6,569 nucleotides of DNA from Limivivens sp034101475 (GTDB lineage: Bacteria; Bacillota; Clostridia; Lachnospirales; Lachnospiraceae). The stretch covers positions 1-6,569 of the forward strand of contig JAXEJQ010000012.1 of the NCBI GenBank assembly GCA_034101475.1. The letters are read 5' to 3'. Below, piece after piece: positions 6,544-6,569 of the stretch (positions are counted from its first letter, which is position 1; every line of letters begins with the position of its first letter). Below the pieces are notes generated by a model that worked only from the letters and a program-made list of their open reading frames with translations, searched no databases and had not been told where the DNA came from. The translations under genes were made by a program, and so were the position numbers.

Positions 6544-6569
6544 TTGTGGGAGTGCGAAGCACGGAACAA
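6544..6569. repeat. Hairpin 3, cut by the window edge
   Basis: The inner stem is GTGC (6552-6555) with GCAC (6559-6562) around GAA. The outer stem is TTGT (6544-6547) with ACAA (6566-6569), with a purine internal loop GGGA/GGA between them. The bases before it (GGA, 6541-6543) would extend the outer stem if the sequence beyond the window continues TCC. It begins four bases after hairpin 2 and has the same nested layout. Confidence 0.65.

Noticed and set aside
6423..6569. CRISPR array
   Set aside because: The tract consists of different palindromes, not identical repeats separated by unique spacers.

Overview
The window is a densely packed block of seven genes, all on the minus strand and read from right to left. 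It most likely comes from a Gram-positive anaerobe of the Clostridia, probably a Lachnospiraceae-type gut bacterium. The grounds are strong purine-rich ribosome binding sites (AAAGGA, GGAG, GAGG), overlapping stop/start codons, roughly balanced base composition, and a gene style (RsmF with C-terminal PUA-like part, 649-residue YgiQ, small hypothetical membrane protein) familiar from that group. The taxonomic placement is inference.

Layout in transcription order: (1) 6423-6569, a gene-free tract of three consecutive hairpins that runs off the right edge. (2) 6388-5018, an RsmF-type rRNA m5C methyltransferase. (3) 5018-4305, an RsuA-type pseudouridine synthase joined to it by TAATG. (4) 4299 (or 4308)-3622, a HAD hydrolase touching the previous stop. 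(5) 3632-1683, a YgiQ/UPF0313 radical SAM protein overlapping the HAD gene by 11 bases. (6) 1623-751, a classical short-chain dehydrogenase after a 59-base gap. (7) 754-155, an unknown two-helix membrane protein overlapping it as ATGA. (8) 145-1, the first 48 codons of a RluC/RluD-type pseudouridine synthase, cut by the left edge.

Three of the genes act on rRNA: one m5C methyltransferase and two pseudouridine synthases of different families. The tight coupling suggests one transcription unit, or two split at the 59-base gap. The HAD enzyme, YgiQ, the SDR and the membrane protein have no obvious substrate link to rRNA and may simply be co-transcribed housekeeping genes.

The coding part is ordinary chromosomal backbone: no transposase, phage gene, CRISPR array, tRNA or rRNA was seen. 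The one part the genes do not explain is the hairpin array at the right edge. It has long, nearly continuous stems, nested G/A-rich internal loops and a GCGAAGC mini-hairpin, without terminator-like T runs. It looks like a structured intergenic repeat or an RNA element and deserves the closest look.
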